From: Anthoceros angustus
Taxonomy: Eukaryota > Streptophyta > Anthocerotopsida > Anthocerotales > Anthocerotaceae
Direction of reading: 5' to 3'
Assembly: GCA_010909165.1 (NCBI GenBank)
Contig: MU008161.1
Span: forward strand, 868,001 to 932,000
DNA: 64,000 bases
A program made the translations under genes and the position numbers. This document shows, in pieces, positions 10,701-21,927 of this stretch (position 1 is its first letter; every line of letters starts with the position of its first letter). Below the pieces are notes generated by a model, which was not told where the DNA came from, searched no databases, and saw only the letters and a program-made list of their open reading frames with translations.

Positions 10701-13700
10701 CATGCGGACCCCACAGCGATTCGGACAGGCGCCTTCCGCCCAGTGATTACTTCCACAAGCGCCAAGGAGGGAGGTCATTTATTGCGCCTCGACAATCCTC
10801 ACGGTCCCTTGCGCTCCGCAATCCGGCTCTCTGGCTATCTTTTGGGCGTCGGCTTAGAGCGTGGCGCACCGTCAAGGTTGGAGCGTGAGCGAAGGAGGAA
10901 CATCGTGCCCGGCGGACTCCGGCCAGCCCGGCAACAAGAGGAGGAAAGCAATGGCACCCAAAAGCCGCGGAATCAGGGAGCCATGGACCCTCGTGGAGCG
11001 CAACATTGTGACCCGCGCTATCCGGACTTGACCTGGCCGGAGGAAGCGGGGAATTGGTGCAGAGTGGCATCCGGACGTGTTCCAAATGGTCCGGACCTTT
11101 GACAACGTCACTCTAGTCCGGAGTTTGCCCGGAAGATCTTGGCGATCAACAAGGAGGTCCGATCCAAGAACCTCCGGAGGACCGAGGCGATGGACCTTGG
11201 AGGTCCCGAGGATGGCCTACAACCGAAGGAGGAAGAAGGGGCGTGGTGCAGGCCCCTTAAGGCGAAGGGAAGATAGGGCCACGCCACGAGGCGAACGCAG
11301 GACAACCAACGGATGGTTGATATCCGATCTGGCGATCGAGTAAGGGCGTAGCCCGGATCATTGTCCATTGGAACGCTCACCAAGGTGGATCACCTTGGTG
11401 ATAACCTGTATTCTGCATGCGCTCCAGTGAGGAAAGAGCGGTGGGAAGGATTATCTTCGCCGGTTCGATCGGGGAGCGCAAGCTAAGGAGCGAAGCCCTC
11501 GCCATCGGGGTGACCCCATACACGATTCATGTATGGGGACATTTCGAGCTCTGAAGGAGGGAGAGCTTGAGCGGGCGCTCGGAAGGGGTGGAGGCCCCGA
11601 GTAGGCGTGCAAGGGCGCCTGAGGTGGGGGTCCTTGAAGACCAAGCGGACTCGGGAGGAGGGCGGGAGGATTCCGGACTCCATACGTGAGCGAACCCCTC
11701 ACCACCTGTGAAGTTTGGGCGATTCCCCTTCCTCCTTTTGGTGCCCCTCGGGCGGCCGGAGGGAGGCGATCGGGAGGCGTTGGCGGCTCCGGCACCGCAG
11801 ACAGACCAACAACCACGGCCGGCTGAGCCCAGCGAACTCGGGGGAGCCGAAGAGGCGGAAGACGGTGCCGCCTACACCTCGGAAGGTGCGGTACCTTACC
11901 CACCCAGGAGTAAGAGGTGAAGAGGTGGAGGCGAGAAAGGGGCCCAAGGAGCGGAGGTCACCAGCCACCGAGGTCTGTCCCCGACGGAAGGGCAAAAGAG
12001 CTTGCTCCGGACCCCTCACCTCCTCCGAGCCCCGGAGAAAGAGGGCACAAAGGAGTTAGAGGCCAAGAGGGCCAAGAGGGTGACTCGACTCACCACTGTG
12101 ACCGAGGGTCCCGATTAGGTCCGAGAACCCCCCGACTCTTATCAAGGTATGGAGGTCCTTGGCGATCGAGAAATGCCGGCCCCACTACGGACTTTGTGGG
12201 GCCTCACCGCGGCCGTGGAAGAAACACGGCGAAGTCTGCCACTATGGACGGAATGCTTTGGGGTCTCTGGTACATGGAGAAGACCTGTGGAAGTGGAGGC
12301 CACCCGAGGAGGATGGTGGAACCCAAGAGCAAGTGAAGGCGGCCGAGGGCAAAGGAAAAGGCGGAGTCCCTCGCCGGATCGAGGAAGGGAAACGCCGGGT
12401 GGCGGAGCGAGGCCCCGCGGTTCAGCAGATCGGTTAAGGTTCTTCACAGGCGGTCAAAGCAAGCTCAGAGGCCCAAGCGGGCGGAGGACCTTGCAGCGGA
12501 AGCGCAGCAGAGGCGGAAGAGGCCCGGCACAAGCAGAGAGCTCGACCGGCGGAGGCGGCCCGGCCAGAGCAAGCCAAGTGGGCGAGGCCTAAAGGCGGCA
12601 AGGAGCTCAAGTCCGAAGAGCGACCGGATCACTATGCACGGATCGAACCGTGGAGAGTCACAGCAGCCGAGGTCTAACTCAAGGCCGCACAAAGGAGTTA
12701 GAGGCCAAGAGGGCCAAGAGGGCCAAGACTCGGGAGATAGAGGATCTCCAGCACATAGGAAGGTAGAAGGAGGCGCAGATGGAGGACAAGAAGGACACGC
12801 CGAGCTACAACCCAAGATGCGCTTGAGCAGTGATTCTCAACGAGAATCCACCACTCGAGCACGAAACAGAGTGCCTCCGTCAAGACGGAGGAAAATCGGC
12901 GACTATCCAAGGAGTTGGACGCTGCTGTGCCATGTATGAGCCGGAGGAAGTCCGAGCCTGACGGAGGTATCCGATCCGCCGATCCGAGTAAGGGCGTAGC
13001 CCGGATCATTGTCCATTGAACTCGCCACCAAGGTGGATCACCTTGGTGATAACTCGCTGGTATTCTCGCATGCGCCCAATGGGAAGAGAGCGACGGGAAG
13101 GATTATCTTCGCCTGCCTGGGCCAGAGGCACGCAAGCTAAGGAGCGAGAAGCCTCGCCATCGGTCGACCCCATACCGATTCATGTATGGGGACATTTCGA
13201 GCTCAAGGAGGGAGAGCTTGAGCGGCGCCCAAGGGGCCGGAGGCCCCGCTGTAGAGAGCGCAAGGGCGCCTGAGGTGGGGGTCGCCCTTCAAGACCAAGC
13301 GGACTCGGGAGGAGGACGATCGAGGATTCCTGACTCACGCTGAGCGAACCCCTCACCACCTGTGGAAGTTTGGGAGGCGATTCCCCTTCCTCCTTTTGGT
13401 GCCCTCCGAGCAAGATGAGGGAGCCGATGCCGGAGGGCGCGGCTCCGCACCGCAGTAACAACAACAACCACGACGGGCCGCCGAGCCCCGACGAACCGGG
13501 AGCCAAGAGGCGAAGACGGTGCTTACCAACGCAAAGACCTCGAAGGTGCCAGACTTACCCCCGCCCACGAGTGGCAAGAGGTCAAGAGGCGTAAGGAGGG
13601 CAGAAGGGACGCAAGGAGTGGAGGTCACGGCAGCAGCCCCACCTCGAGCCGGCCCCTGCCCCGGCTGTGAAGGCAAAAGAGCTTGCTCCCCCTCACCTCC

Positions 13701-16374
13701 TCCGAGCCCTGTGGAGAAAGAGGGCACAAAGGAGTTAGAGGCCAAGAGGGCCAAGAGGGTGAGACTGACTCACCACTGTGACCGAGGGTCCCGATTAGGT
13801 CCGAGAACCCACCCCGACTTACTCGGATCAAGGTATGGAGGTCCTCGGATCGAGAAATGCCTCCCACTACGGACTTTGTGGGGCCTCATCACGTGGAAGA
13901 AACACGGCGAAGTCCTGCCACCGCCATGGACGGAATGCTTTGGGGTCTCTGGTACATGGAGAGAAGACCTGTGAAGTGGAGGCCACCCGAGGAGGATGGT
14001 GGAACCCAAGAGCAAGGCGCCGAGGGGCAAAGGAAAAGGCGGAGTCCCTCGCCGGATCGAGGAAGGGAAACGCCGGGTGGCGGAGCGAGGCCCGGTTCAG
14101 ACTGGGTTAAGGTTCTTCACCAGGCAGCAAGCTCTGGGAGGCCCAAGCGGAGGACCTTGCAGTAAGAGGGAAGCGCAGCAGAGGCGGAAGAGGCCCGGCA
14201 CAAGCAGAGAGCTCGACTGGAGGCGGCCCGGCCAGAGGCCAAGGGCGAGGCCTATAAAGGCGGCGAAGGAGTCAAGCCGGCAAAAGAGCGACCGGATCAC
14301 CATGACGTGATCGAACCGTGGAGAGAGTCGCAGCAATGAAAACCTGGGCGTGACAAAGGCTATGGAGGTGCAGGCCAAGACTCGGGAGATAGAGGATCTC
14401 CGAGTACAGCAGGAGGTAGAAGGAGGCGGCAGATGGAGGACAAGAAGGACACGCTGGAGCTACAACCCAAGATGCGCTTGAGCAGCAGTGATTCTCAACG
14501 AGAATCCACGACCGAGCACGAAGCAGTGCCTCGGCTCCGTCAAGACGGAGGAAAATCGGCGACTATCCAAGGAGTTGGACGCTGCTGTGCATGTATGAGC
14601 CGGAGGAAGTCCGAGCCTGACGGAGGTATCCGACCGCCGAGAGGGAGTCATGAGCTAAAGGCCGTAATGAACGGAGGAGCGCGAGCACGGAAGCGTAAAA
14701 GGCCGTCCACCGAGAAAGGCGGAAGGGAACGCCGCGCTATGGCGGTAAGTCGGCAAAGAGGAAACGACGGAGCCGGAGCAGTGAGCAAATGGCACTGCAG
14801 GAGGTGACCGAGGCCGCCTTGTAGCCTCACGTGATACAGCCCCCAACAGGTGAGGTGGCCCAACAAGGCAAAGACGCCTCCCAACACTTATGGCGGAGGG
14901 AGTCGGTGCTGCACACGTGGAAGAGGCAATTCAACAAGTCGATCTGACTTTGCCTATTACCACGAGCCCCGAAGCGAGAAGCCTCGACACCACAGACGGA
15001 CCCCTGGAAGGCTCAAGGAGATGAAGGCCACGGGAGACAGGGACCCTAGTGGCCCTGCTTGGAGATGACGGAGCGCGAGAGGAGCAACCGAGGAGCGAAC
15101 GAGGGAGCGCGGATGCGATCGAGGTAAGCACCCCGCACCTCACCATGGAAGGAGGGCCAACGAAGGAGTCACCGGGCGATCGGGAATGGGAGGACTTCGA
15201 GGAGAGCCACGGAGGAGTCCCGTGAGGGAGGAAACCCGGTGGCGTGAGTCCGACTTTGTCCGGACTCAGGGAGGCCGGACCAAGTCCGGACCAAGTCCGA
15301 CAAGTCCGGACCAGAATAAGTCCGACCGTCCGTAATAAGTCCGGACCAAGTCCGGACCAAGTCCGGACCCCGTAATAAGTCCGGACCAAGTCCGGACCAA
15401 GTCCGGACCAGAATAAGCCGACTCGTTCGTGAGTCGAGACAGACCTCGAGGACCGGCCAAGGCAAGAAGGAGGAGCCCCTTCGACTTACGCTTAGGGGAG
15501 CCGATAATGGCCCCACCGGCGGGACCTGTGGAGGGGCCAGGGAGGATGACGCCGGTAACGCGCCGATCCGCCAGAGCCCAACCCGATGTGATTCCGGAGA
15601 GGAGGGGCCCGCCTCACGGATCATCCGATTGGGTGCACCACAACCGCTGACGGGATTGGACCACCCATTCCGAGGCGGCCTGTGACCTTCCCACCCCTAC
15701 AATGGCGAAGGAGATAGGGGGGGATAGGCCGGTAGGCGATTAGGGTATACCGAATATCACGCCGTAATAGGGGTGTAATAAAGACGCCACCTTGGGCGCA
15801 GATAAGAGGGGCCGAGCCTAGTAAAGCATCTTTCTCTTGGTGTTGATGCCGCTCTGCACCTTTGTGAGTCTTCTTGCTAACGTGAGTCCCGAGTCACCGA
15901 AAGGTGCACGGCCCGGGAGATTGATCAAGGTCCCGTGACGGACTTAACGCGCTGTGTGCGTGAAGGGTGACCGTGATCCGTGTCCGAGCCGCGTCCGACA
16001 CCGAACTGACCGAACGCGTGAGCCGGAGGAACTCCGGAGGGTGTAGAGCCCGGACGAGAGGCCCATGAACGAGAGGAGGTCCGATCAGAACCCGCGTTTT
16101 TCTAAGATCAAGAGTGTAGCGTGAGAGAGAGGAAAGGATCGATGCGTGAGGATGTATGTGAACGATACGGACGCGAACGGGTCCTTAAACGCTTGGCCAT
16201 ACCGGGCTCAGACGGTGAACGCCAGAGTAGAAGTTAGGAGTATGTGTGTGAGACGAACGAGCGCTAAGGACTAAGAATCACCAAACGCGTAAACCTATCA
16301 TTCCCTTTGGGAACGGACTTCTTCCTACAACGACACGGATTGTGCGCTACCGGCCATCAAAAAGTCCCGCCACA
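7704..16374 (+). repeat. LTR 1 (8.7 kb, internally duplicated)
   Basis: Begins TGTGGGCTAC and ends CCCGCCACA directly before the primer site. Compared with the 4.3-kb LTR at 21928-26250 it holds extra partial copies of the U3 body. The segment beginning ATGGCACCCAAAAGCC recurs near 8320, 9130 and 10955, and TTGTCCATTGAACTCGCC (with variants) near 8733, 9557, 11367 and 13010. Abrupt jump-back junctions lie near 9110, 10465 and 12970. An 11-bp repeat array lies at 15243-15420. R/U5-like sequence with AATAAAG near 15777 follows. Many short GC-rich indels separate the copies. Confidence 0.8.
15243..15420. repeat. 11-bp AAGTCCGGACC tandem array in LTR 1
   Basis: Head-to-tail copies of AAGTCCGGACC, sometimes with an inserted GTAATA or AATA spacer. 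Every unit centres on the palindrome TCCGGA. Lies in U3 about 350-550 bp upstream of the presumed TATA box. Confidence 0.85.
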
Positions 16375-16377
16375 TTT

Positions 16378-16393
16378 TGGCGCCGCTGCCGGG
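16378..16393 (+). other. Primer binding site, tRNA-Asp type (element A)
   Basis: TGGCGCCGCTGCCGGG lies three bases (TTT) after the LTR end CCACA. Plant tRNA-Asp ends in CGGCAACGGCG plus CCA, whose complement TGGCGCCGTTGCCG matches except for one C/T difference. This primer type is typical of Tat/Athila-class plant gypsy elements. Confidence 0.8.
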
Positions 16394-16659
16394 AATGAAA
16401 TCGTCTGGTGCCGCAGTGCGCCCCAGGGAAGAGAAGGTAAGTGAATGCGTGGCGTCGAGCGACGGCCAAGAGTGAACCGTCAGAGGATCGGACGTGGTCA
16501 CCTCGCGTCTCCGAGCCGTGGAGAGGGAGAGACGCCAAACCCAACGAGAGCACCGCCGATCGAGGAGGGAGAACGTGGTCGAATTGTCGGACCAAGACGA
16601 GTACGGGGTACGAGGGACGCCAACGGAAGAAGGTAGGACACCCACGCCTAACCCATCGA

Positions 16660-17420
16660 TGCAGCCATGGCCCCTACCGACCAAACAAGCGACTCCATAT
16701 TCGGAGGGAAGAAGGAGCGGATGCGAGACCTTTGTGGAGGACTTCGTGTCCAAAGCCAACTTCAACGGAGAGGGAGCCGACCATCCAGCTTTTCCAAGGG
16801 GTTCTCCGAGGAACCGCTCAATGGTATCGGAGAAAGTACCGACCACGGAGAATGCCCCACCCGCCTCGCTTGAAGCTTTGAAAATGCCTTCTTAGAACGG
16901 TTTCGAGGATCGACCAGTGAGGGGTATGTATTATCAAAGTTGGAAAACTGCGAGGGAAGAAGGAGAAGCCGGGCTCAGACATCGCGGTTCTATGCCCGAG
17001 GATCGGCATCCAACCCATACCACGATGCAAGCAGACGCGGTTCGCGCTAGCCAAACCCATGGCTGTGCACGCCCCGCCGCCGAGAAGGACGTGGGCAAGG
17101 CGGTCAGGCGGCGAAAACTACGAGGAATCGCTACATCGAGGATAAAGAACCGCCAAGGAGGCAAGAAGAAGAAGAAGAAACGGGGTTCAGACTCCGAGGA
17201 GGAAGAGTCTTCAGAGGAGGAGGAAGACCAATCGGAGGTGTCTTCGGAGGAGGAGCAGTCGTCCGAAGAAGAGACGGAGGTCTCTAGCGAGGAAGAGTAT
17301 CCCCGCAAGAAGAAGAGCAAGAAGGCCCCGGCTAAAAAGAAGCAGGGTAAGAAGGAGGTGGTGACACCAGCACCGGTCCGAGAAGCTCCACGGACCCGAC
17401 TCCCTCAAAGGAGGTAGCTG
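16660..17420 (+). pseudogene. Gag remnant with acidic/lysine-rich tail (element A)
   Basis: Structural capsid protein of the retrotransposon. Frame-shifting reconstruction gives the retrotransposon-gag pattern FVEDFVSKANFNGE, then LRGTAQWYRRKY, then a block equivalent to AFENAFLERFRGSTSEGYVL at about 16870-16930. From about 17150 the frame becomes strongly charged: KKKKKRGSDSEEEESSEEEE, then an EVSSEEE repeat and KKKSKKAPAKKKQGKK. A zinc-knuckle-like CAVCQEHH is clearer in copy B near 27380-27405. Shared tail composition in both copies shows it belongs to the element. Confidence 0.68.
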
Positions 17421-18529
17421 TCCGGAGGACCCGGTGATAAAGAGAGTAGAGGACCGCGAAACCAGTTAAGGACCGAGAGCGCGGAAAACACCGACTACGG
17501 CGAACGCATCTCGTGTGCCGGTGCCAAGAACACGGCCATTCGAATCAACCGCCCCTCAAGGCCGCATCAAGTGGACTACGAATACGAGGAGGAGGCCGAG
17601 GAGCAATGGGAAGAGGCCTATCAGTGTGAAGCCCTCCGGGCCGCGATATCCCAAAACCATGTATCCGCCAACCGGAGGTCCACAATACAACGAGCCCCAC
17701 CGATGCAAAGACCGCATGGGAGCCCCTTCGTATCCTCCGCAGACGTGGTCCGCTGGAACCGCGGAATCGCCATTACTCCAACGCGTGTCCGCACTCAACG
17801 AGGCAGGTGGTAATGGGGACTTCGAGCGGTGCCGCAAGCGGGGCATATGACAGACGCTATGTCCCAACCCCGACAAGGACGGTACGATATGCCACACCAA
17901 GCGGAGAACCCCGACCACCAACGCCACCTCCTAAGACTACTGTGACGGCAAGTCAAGATGCTCCATGGAGGAAGAGATTCCAGGTACGCGAGATGGAAAA
18001 GAACAAGAAGGTACGGTGAAGTCGAAGGAAATCTTGAGGTGTCATCAGAGGAAGAAGGAGCGACGAGAAAGGCGCTTGAAGAAGAACAAGATCGAGGAAG
18101 GCCATGACGCCGAGGAAGGCAATCAAACCAAATACCAGCAGAGGATCCGACCGATGAAGGAGGGCTGGACAGCCCGCCGAGGGATTACCCAAGGAAGTTC
18201 TCCCAGACAGATGTGGAGAAGGGAACGGTGCCTCCGCGACCGACGTTAGCTTCCACGGACGTAGTCCGGAGGTGACCGAGATGTTGCAGGAGGAAATGCG
18301 CAAGCATCCGGAGAATACCGTAACACGGTGACCCGGGAGAGGATGAGGACGCAGCAGGATCCTCGATTGGGGTAGAAGCCTCCCCTTTAATGTGGCGACC
18401 GATGATGAATCGAAGACGTCCTTTCTACCGCCGAGGATAACCCCAATACAAGAGGTCCGTCGGGCCGTTAGGGGAAACCCATGGAGCACCAAAGCCGTGA
18501 AGGGTAGTGGAAGTGAGGGTGGTGTCCCA

Positions 18530-18950
18530 TACGGACCTGTGGGCGCCAGTGGTACAAGTGGAGATTGGATGTATCATCAAGGATGTACCGCTGGACACGG
18601 GTCCGAGTCAACCTCATCATCAAGCCACGGCACGAAAATTGGGCTTCACATCCTTCGAACCTCAACGAAGACTCGAGAATGGCGTATATGTCAAGAAGAG
18701 ATCCGGGGAGTTAACCGAGTCTTGGCCACCATAGCCGGCACCCTACAACCGGATTTTGTTGTGATCAAACCGGCCGGACCATTAGGGTATGAGGTGTTGC
18801 GGGCCATGGGTTGGCCTGCAAAGCTACACTTTGGAAGGAAGGAGATTCACTTCAAGCCGGTGGACCGGGACCCTAAGGTGCGAGAAGGGAGGGTTGCTAT
18901 CACCGGAGCAAGGACACCTATTGTGGGAAACTGTGAGCACTAAGGGTATA
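18530..18950 (+). pseudogene. Aspartic protease remnant (element A)
   Basis: Processes the retroelement polyprotein. The active-site triad is visible as LDTG at 18591-18601, preceded by EIGCIIKDV and followed, after one frame change, by a VNLI-equivalent and ARKLGFTSFEP. The frame stops at 18941. The Asp-Thr-Gly codons themselves are intact, but the surrounding frame is broken. Confidence 0.7.
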
Positions 18951-19509
18951 CCTCGGAGGACTCCACCGACGAAACAAGATAGTTCCGAGGAGGCGACTTT
19001 CGCCAAGATCCGCCGGTCCGAGGAGGAGATGGACTACTCATGGATGCCTTGGAAGTGATTGATTGTTTTCGAGTAAACGCCACAACGGGCCGGAGGAAGG
19101 AAGTGAAGAGGAGGTCGGACCAAAGACAAGGGGAGACAACAAGAGTCGGACCAAGGAAAAGCGGACATCAAGGAGTAACACGATTCACCTCCGACGAGCT
19201 CTTCAGAATGGGGATGCGAGAGGACGATCCCCGAGAGGAGGACGAGGGTTTGGACGCACGAGAGACGGAACGGGAGAGTGAACCCGGACGACGGAAGAAG
19301 TGGAGGTCCGCCAAAATTCAAGTTTAAGAAAGGCATGCCTCCGGACCAAGGAAGGACTAAAGCAACCTGGGGAGTTTTATGAGGTGTTCGCCTTCAAGGT
19401 CACGGACATGAAGGGCATTCAAGAAGTGGGAGAGCATAAGATCGATTTGAAGCCGAGCGGTGCCCCGAATCCGACAATACAAGCTCAACCCCAAGTATTC
19501 GATCAAGGT

Positions 19510-19960
19510 GAAGGAGGTCCTTGATAAGTACCGGAGGCAGACATCATTTTCCCCATCCAAATGAGTGGGTCGCTACCGATTGTGGTGGTCCCAAACAACA
19601 GACAAATTGTGATGCAAGATTGGAGGAAGCTCAACGCCGCGGAGAAGGACCACTTCCGATGCCATTCAGAGACGACATTTTGGACAAGGTGGTCGGACGG
19701 ACTACTTACTCCTTCCGGATGGCTACTCCGGATATAACCAATTGCACCTAAGGGAGTTTGACCGACAAGACGACCTTCACTACGGAGTGGGGTACGCTTG
19801 CCTACAAGAGAAGTGCCTTTGGGATGACCGAGCGCTGTGGTCGCATGCGTATGGTGACCAACGCCTTCCGTGACTTCCGAGGGACTTCATGGAGATATTC
19901 TGGATGATTTTGTGTGCATGGGGAGGGACAAACACCTTGGGCATCTAAGAAGGTGCTTGA
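19510..19960 (+). pseudogene. Reverse transcriptase remnant (element A)
   Basis: RNA-directed DNA polymerase. Assembled over several frame changes, it shows WVA-IVVVP, QDWRKLNAA, DHFPMPF-DDILDKV, DGYSGYNQ and FGMTERC, in RT order. The catalytic block corresponds to FLDDF at about 19890-19915, where the sequence has lost bases (TTCTGGATGATTTT). Non-functional as written. Confidence 0.72.
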
Positions 19961-20259
19961 GCGCCGGAGACTCAATTGAGCCTACACCCGAGAAATGCTA
20001 CTTTGGAATGACGGAGGGAATCTTGTCGACATCGTGTCGCTGGAATCGAGGTGGACCAGACAAGGTCCGGTCATCCCCTCTCCACCACCGACGAACCTAA
20101 AGGAGCCGAGAGGTTTCGGAATGGTGGGATACTACGGTTTATTAAGGACTTTGCAAGAGGGCTAAGTTGATGTAACATCAAGGAGGAGGTTTGGACCCGT
20201 CAGAGCGAGAGGAGGCCTTCGGATTTAGTAACACCTTGGTAAGCGCACTTCTAAGAGGA

Positions 20260-20570
20260 CCGGATCGAGCAGAAATTTCATGTGTATGTAGATGTGTCCT
20301 TTTGCTATCGGAGTAGTGCCGAGCCGTAAGGACGACAAGCGGGATTATCCCGTATACTACCGGACGACCACCCACGCTGAACGAAAATACACAACTACAG
20401 AGCGCCAAGCACCGGGTATGGTATATGTCCAAGAAATTCGACACTACCTACTACCTGTGAGTTTGTGTTCTATGTAGACCACTTTGCTCAAGCATCCGGT
20501 GAATAAGACGGACCGTCCGGACGGATAGCAAGGTGGATATTGTTGCGCAGGAGTTCACGTCAAGTGGAAA
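20260..20570 (+). pseudogene. RNase H remnant (element A)
   Basis: Degrades the RNA of the RNA-DNA hybrid. Visible pieces are FHVYVDVS, DDKRDYPVYY, AERKYTTTERQA-GMVY, RHYLL and FVFYVDHFA, matching the Ty3/gypsy RNase H order, interrupted by indels. Confidence 0.68.
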
Positions 20571-20989
20571 CAAGACAAGGGAGGCAAGACCAAAATGCGA
20601 TTTCCACGATTGAAAACAGAGTGTGTTGAGAGATCGTGAAGATGCCCGGATGAGACATTGGTTGCCGCAGAAAGTACAACCGAGGAGCCCACCGACAACC
20701 CCAAGCTACGAGAATCGCAGCAGCGGAAGGAGGCCCGCCCGTCCGACCCACGAAGAAATAGAGTACTGGGAATGGAGCTTCCAAAATGACTCGTGATGAG
20801 GGAGGCATTCGTGCACTATGCTCGACCCTTCGTAATGTACAACGGTGTGTGTCAAATTAGGGCCTGACGGAGTAGAACGAAGGTACTTGCAACCGCAGAG
20901 ACAGGAGTGGCCAAGGGAATGCACGAAGGATTGGGGGTGGACACTACGCAAAGACAGTCACCACCAAAAGATTTTAGGCGGGATCTTGG

Positions 20990-21580
20990 TGGCCAACAAT
21001 GTATGGGGACACCCACCGCTTAGAAGAAGTGTGATGCTTGTCACGGATCGGAAGCCAACCCCGACGACACAGGCCGCTAGTACCGATATTGGCACCGCAC
21101 CTTCAAAAGTGGGGTATTGACTTTGTTGGACCTATACCACGACAAGACACACACAAAGGAGATACATCCCGGTGGCAACGGACCATCGCACTGTGGGTAG
21201 AGGCGGCGACAAGAACGGACTCGCAAATACCGTGGCCAAATTCGCACGAGAACATCATAACCCGCACGGATGTCCGTAGCTTGGTAAGTGATAGGGGAAC
21301 CCATTTCCTTAATGATGTGGTGGCCGCCATGACGGAGTATTTCGCATCAATCATCGCAAGACGGCACCCTACAATCCTAAGGCCAATGGGTCGACAGAGA
21401 AGACAAATGGGCTCATCCGCAGGATCTCGAATAAACTCACGATGAACTACGCCCATGATGATACTGCCATCCGTGACTGTATGCCCGACAGCAGAGAAGG
21501 TGACCACACAACGGACCCTTACTTGACCACGACACTCTCCGTAATGCCGAGAGTTTGAAGTGCCCACTTTTCGAGTAATG
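20990..21580 (+). pseudogene. Integrase remnant (element A)
   Basis: Inserts the cDNA into the genome. Catalytic-core pieces are WGIDFVGPI (first Asp), LVSDRGTHFLNDVVAAMTEYF (second Asp) at about 21270-21345, and a GSTEKTNGLIRRI-equivalent (Glu) at about 21385-21430. A zinc-binding HHCC stretch is suggested just upstream near 21020-21045. Frames are broken. Confidence 0.72.
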
Positions 21581-21914
21581 ATGGAAGGAGACCGATGAGA
21601 GGAAAGCCACCGAGCGACTCTTGGGGTTTGACACGAGGATGGAAGAAGCTCACCGAAGATGCAATGGTGCAAAACCAAAAGATTTGGCACGATCACGATC
21701 GAATCGGAGTATGTAAAGGAAGGGACCCGCCCTCCTTTATGATAGTCGCCACATGCATTTTCCGTGCAAACTTCACCGAGATGGATGGGTCCGCATCAAG
21801 TGGTGCAAGTATATGACAACGGGTCCGGCCCACGGCGCTAGATGGAGAGCCGTTGCCCAGAACGGTGGCGGGTGAAGAAGTATCATGCTTAGTGTTGGCG
21901 AGACGCCAACAGAT

Positions 21915-21926
21915 GAGAAGGGGAGT
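21915..21926 (+). other. Polypurine tract before LTR 2
   Basis: GAGAAGGGGAGTA immediately precedes the LTR start (here TGGGC; TGTGGGC in the sister copies). Equivalent tracts lie at 31759-31770 and 32995-33008. Confidence 0.72.
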
Positions 21927-21927
21927 A

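Larger units (their letters stand above)
16375..21927 (+). mobile_element. Gypsy internal region A
   Basis: Runs from the primer binding site at 16378 to the polypurine tract ending at 21926 and carries gag and pol remnants in sense orientation. No frame longer than about 180 codons survives. Coding sense can be followed only by switching frames at small indels. About 5.55 kb, a normal internal length for a plant Ty3/gypsy element without additional ORFs. Confidence 0.82.

Noticed and set aside
15243-15420. CRISPR-like array
   Set aside because: Units are 11 bp with no unique spacers, in a plant retrotransposon LTR.
15169-15624. Minus-strand frames with repeated GPDLVRTWSGL residues, resembling a repeat protein
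   Set aside because: They are a translation of the 11-bp DNA array; the same peptide appears from any TCCGGA array and is not a gene.
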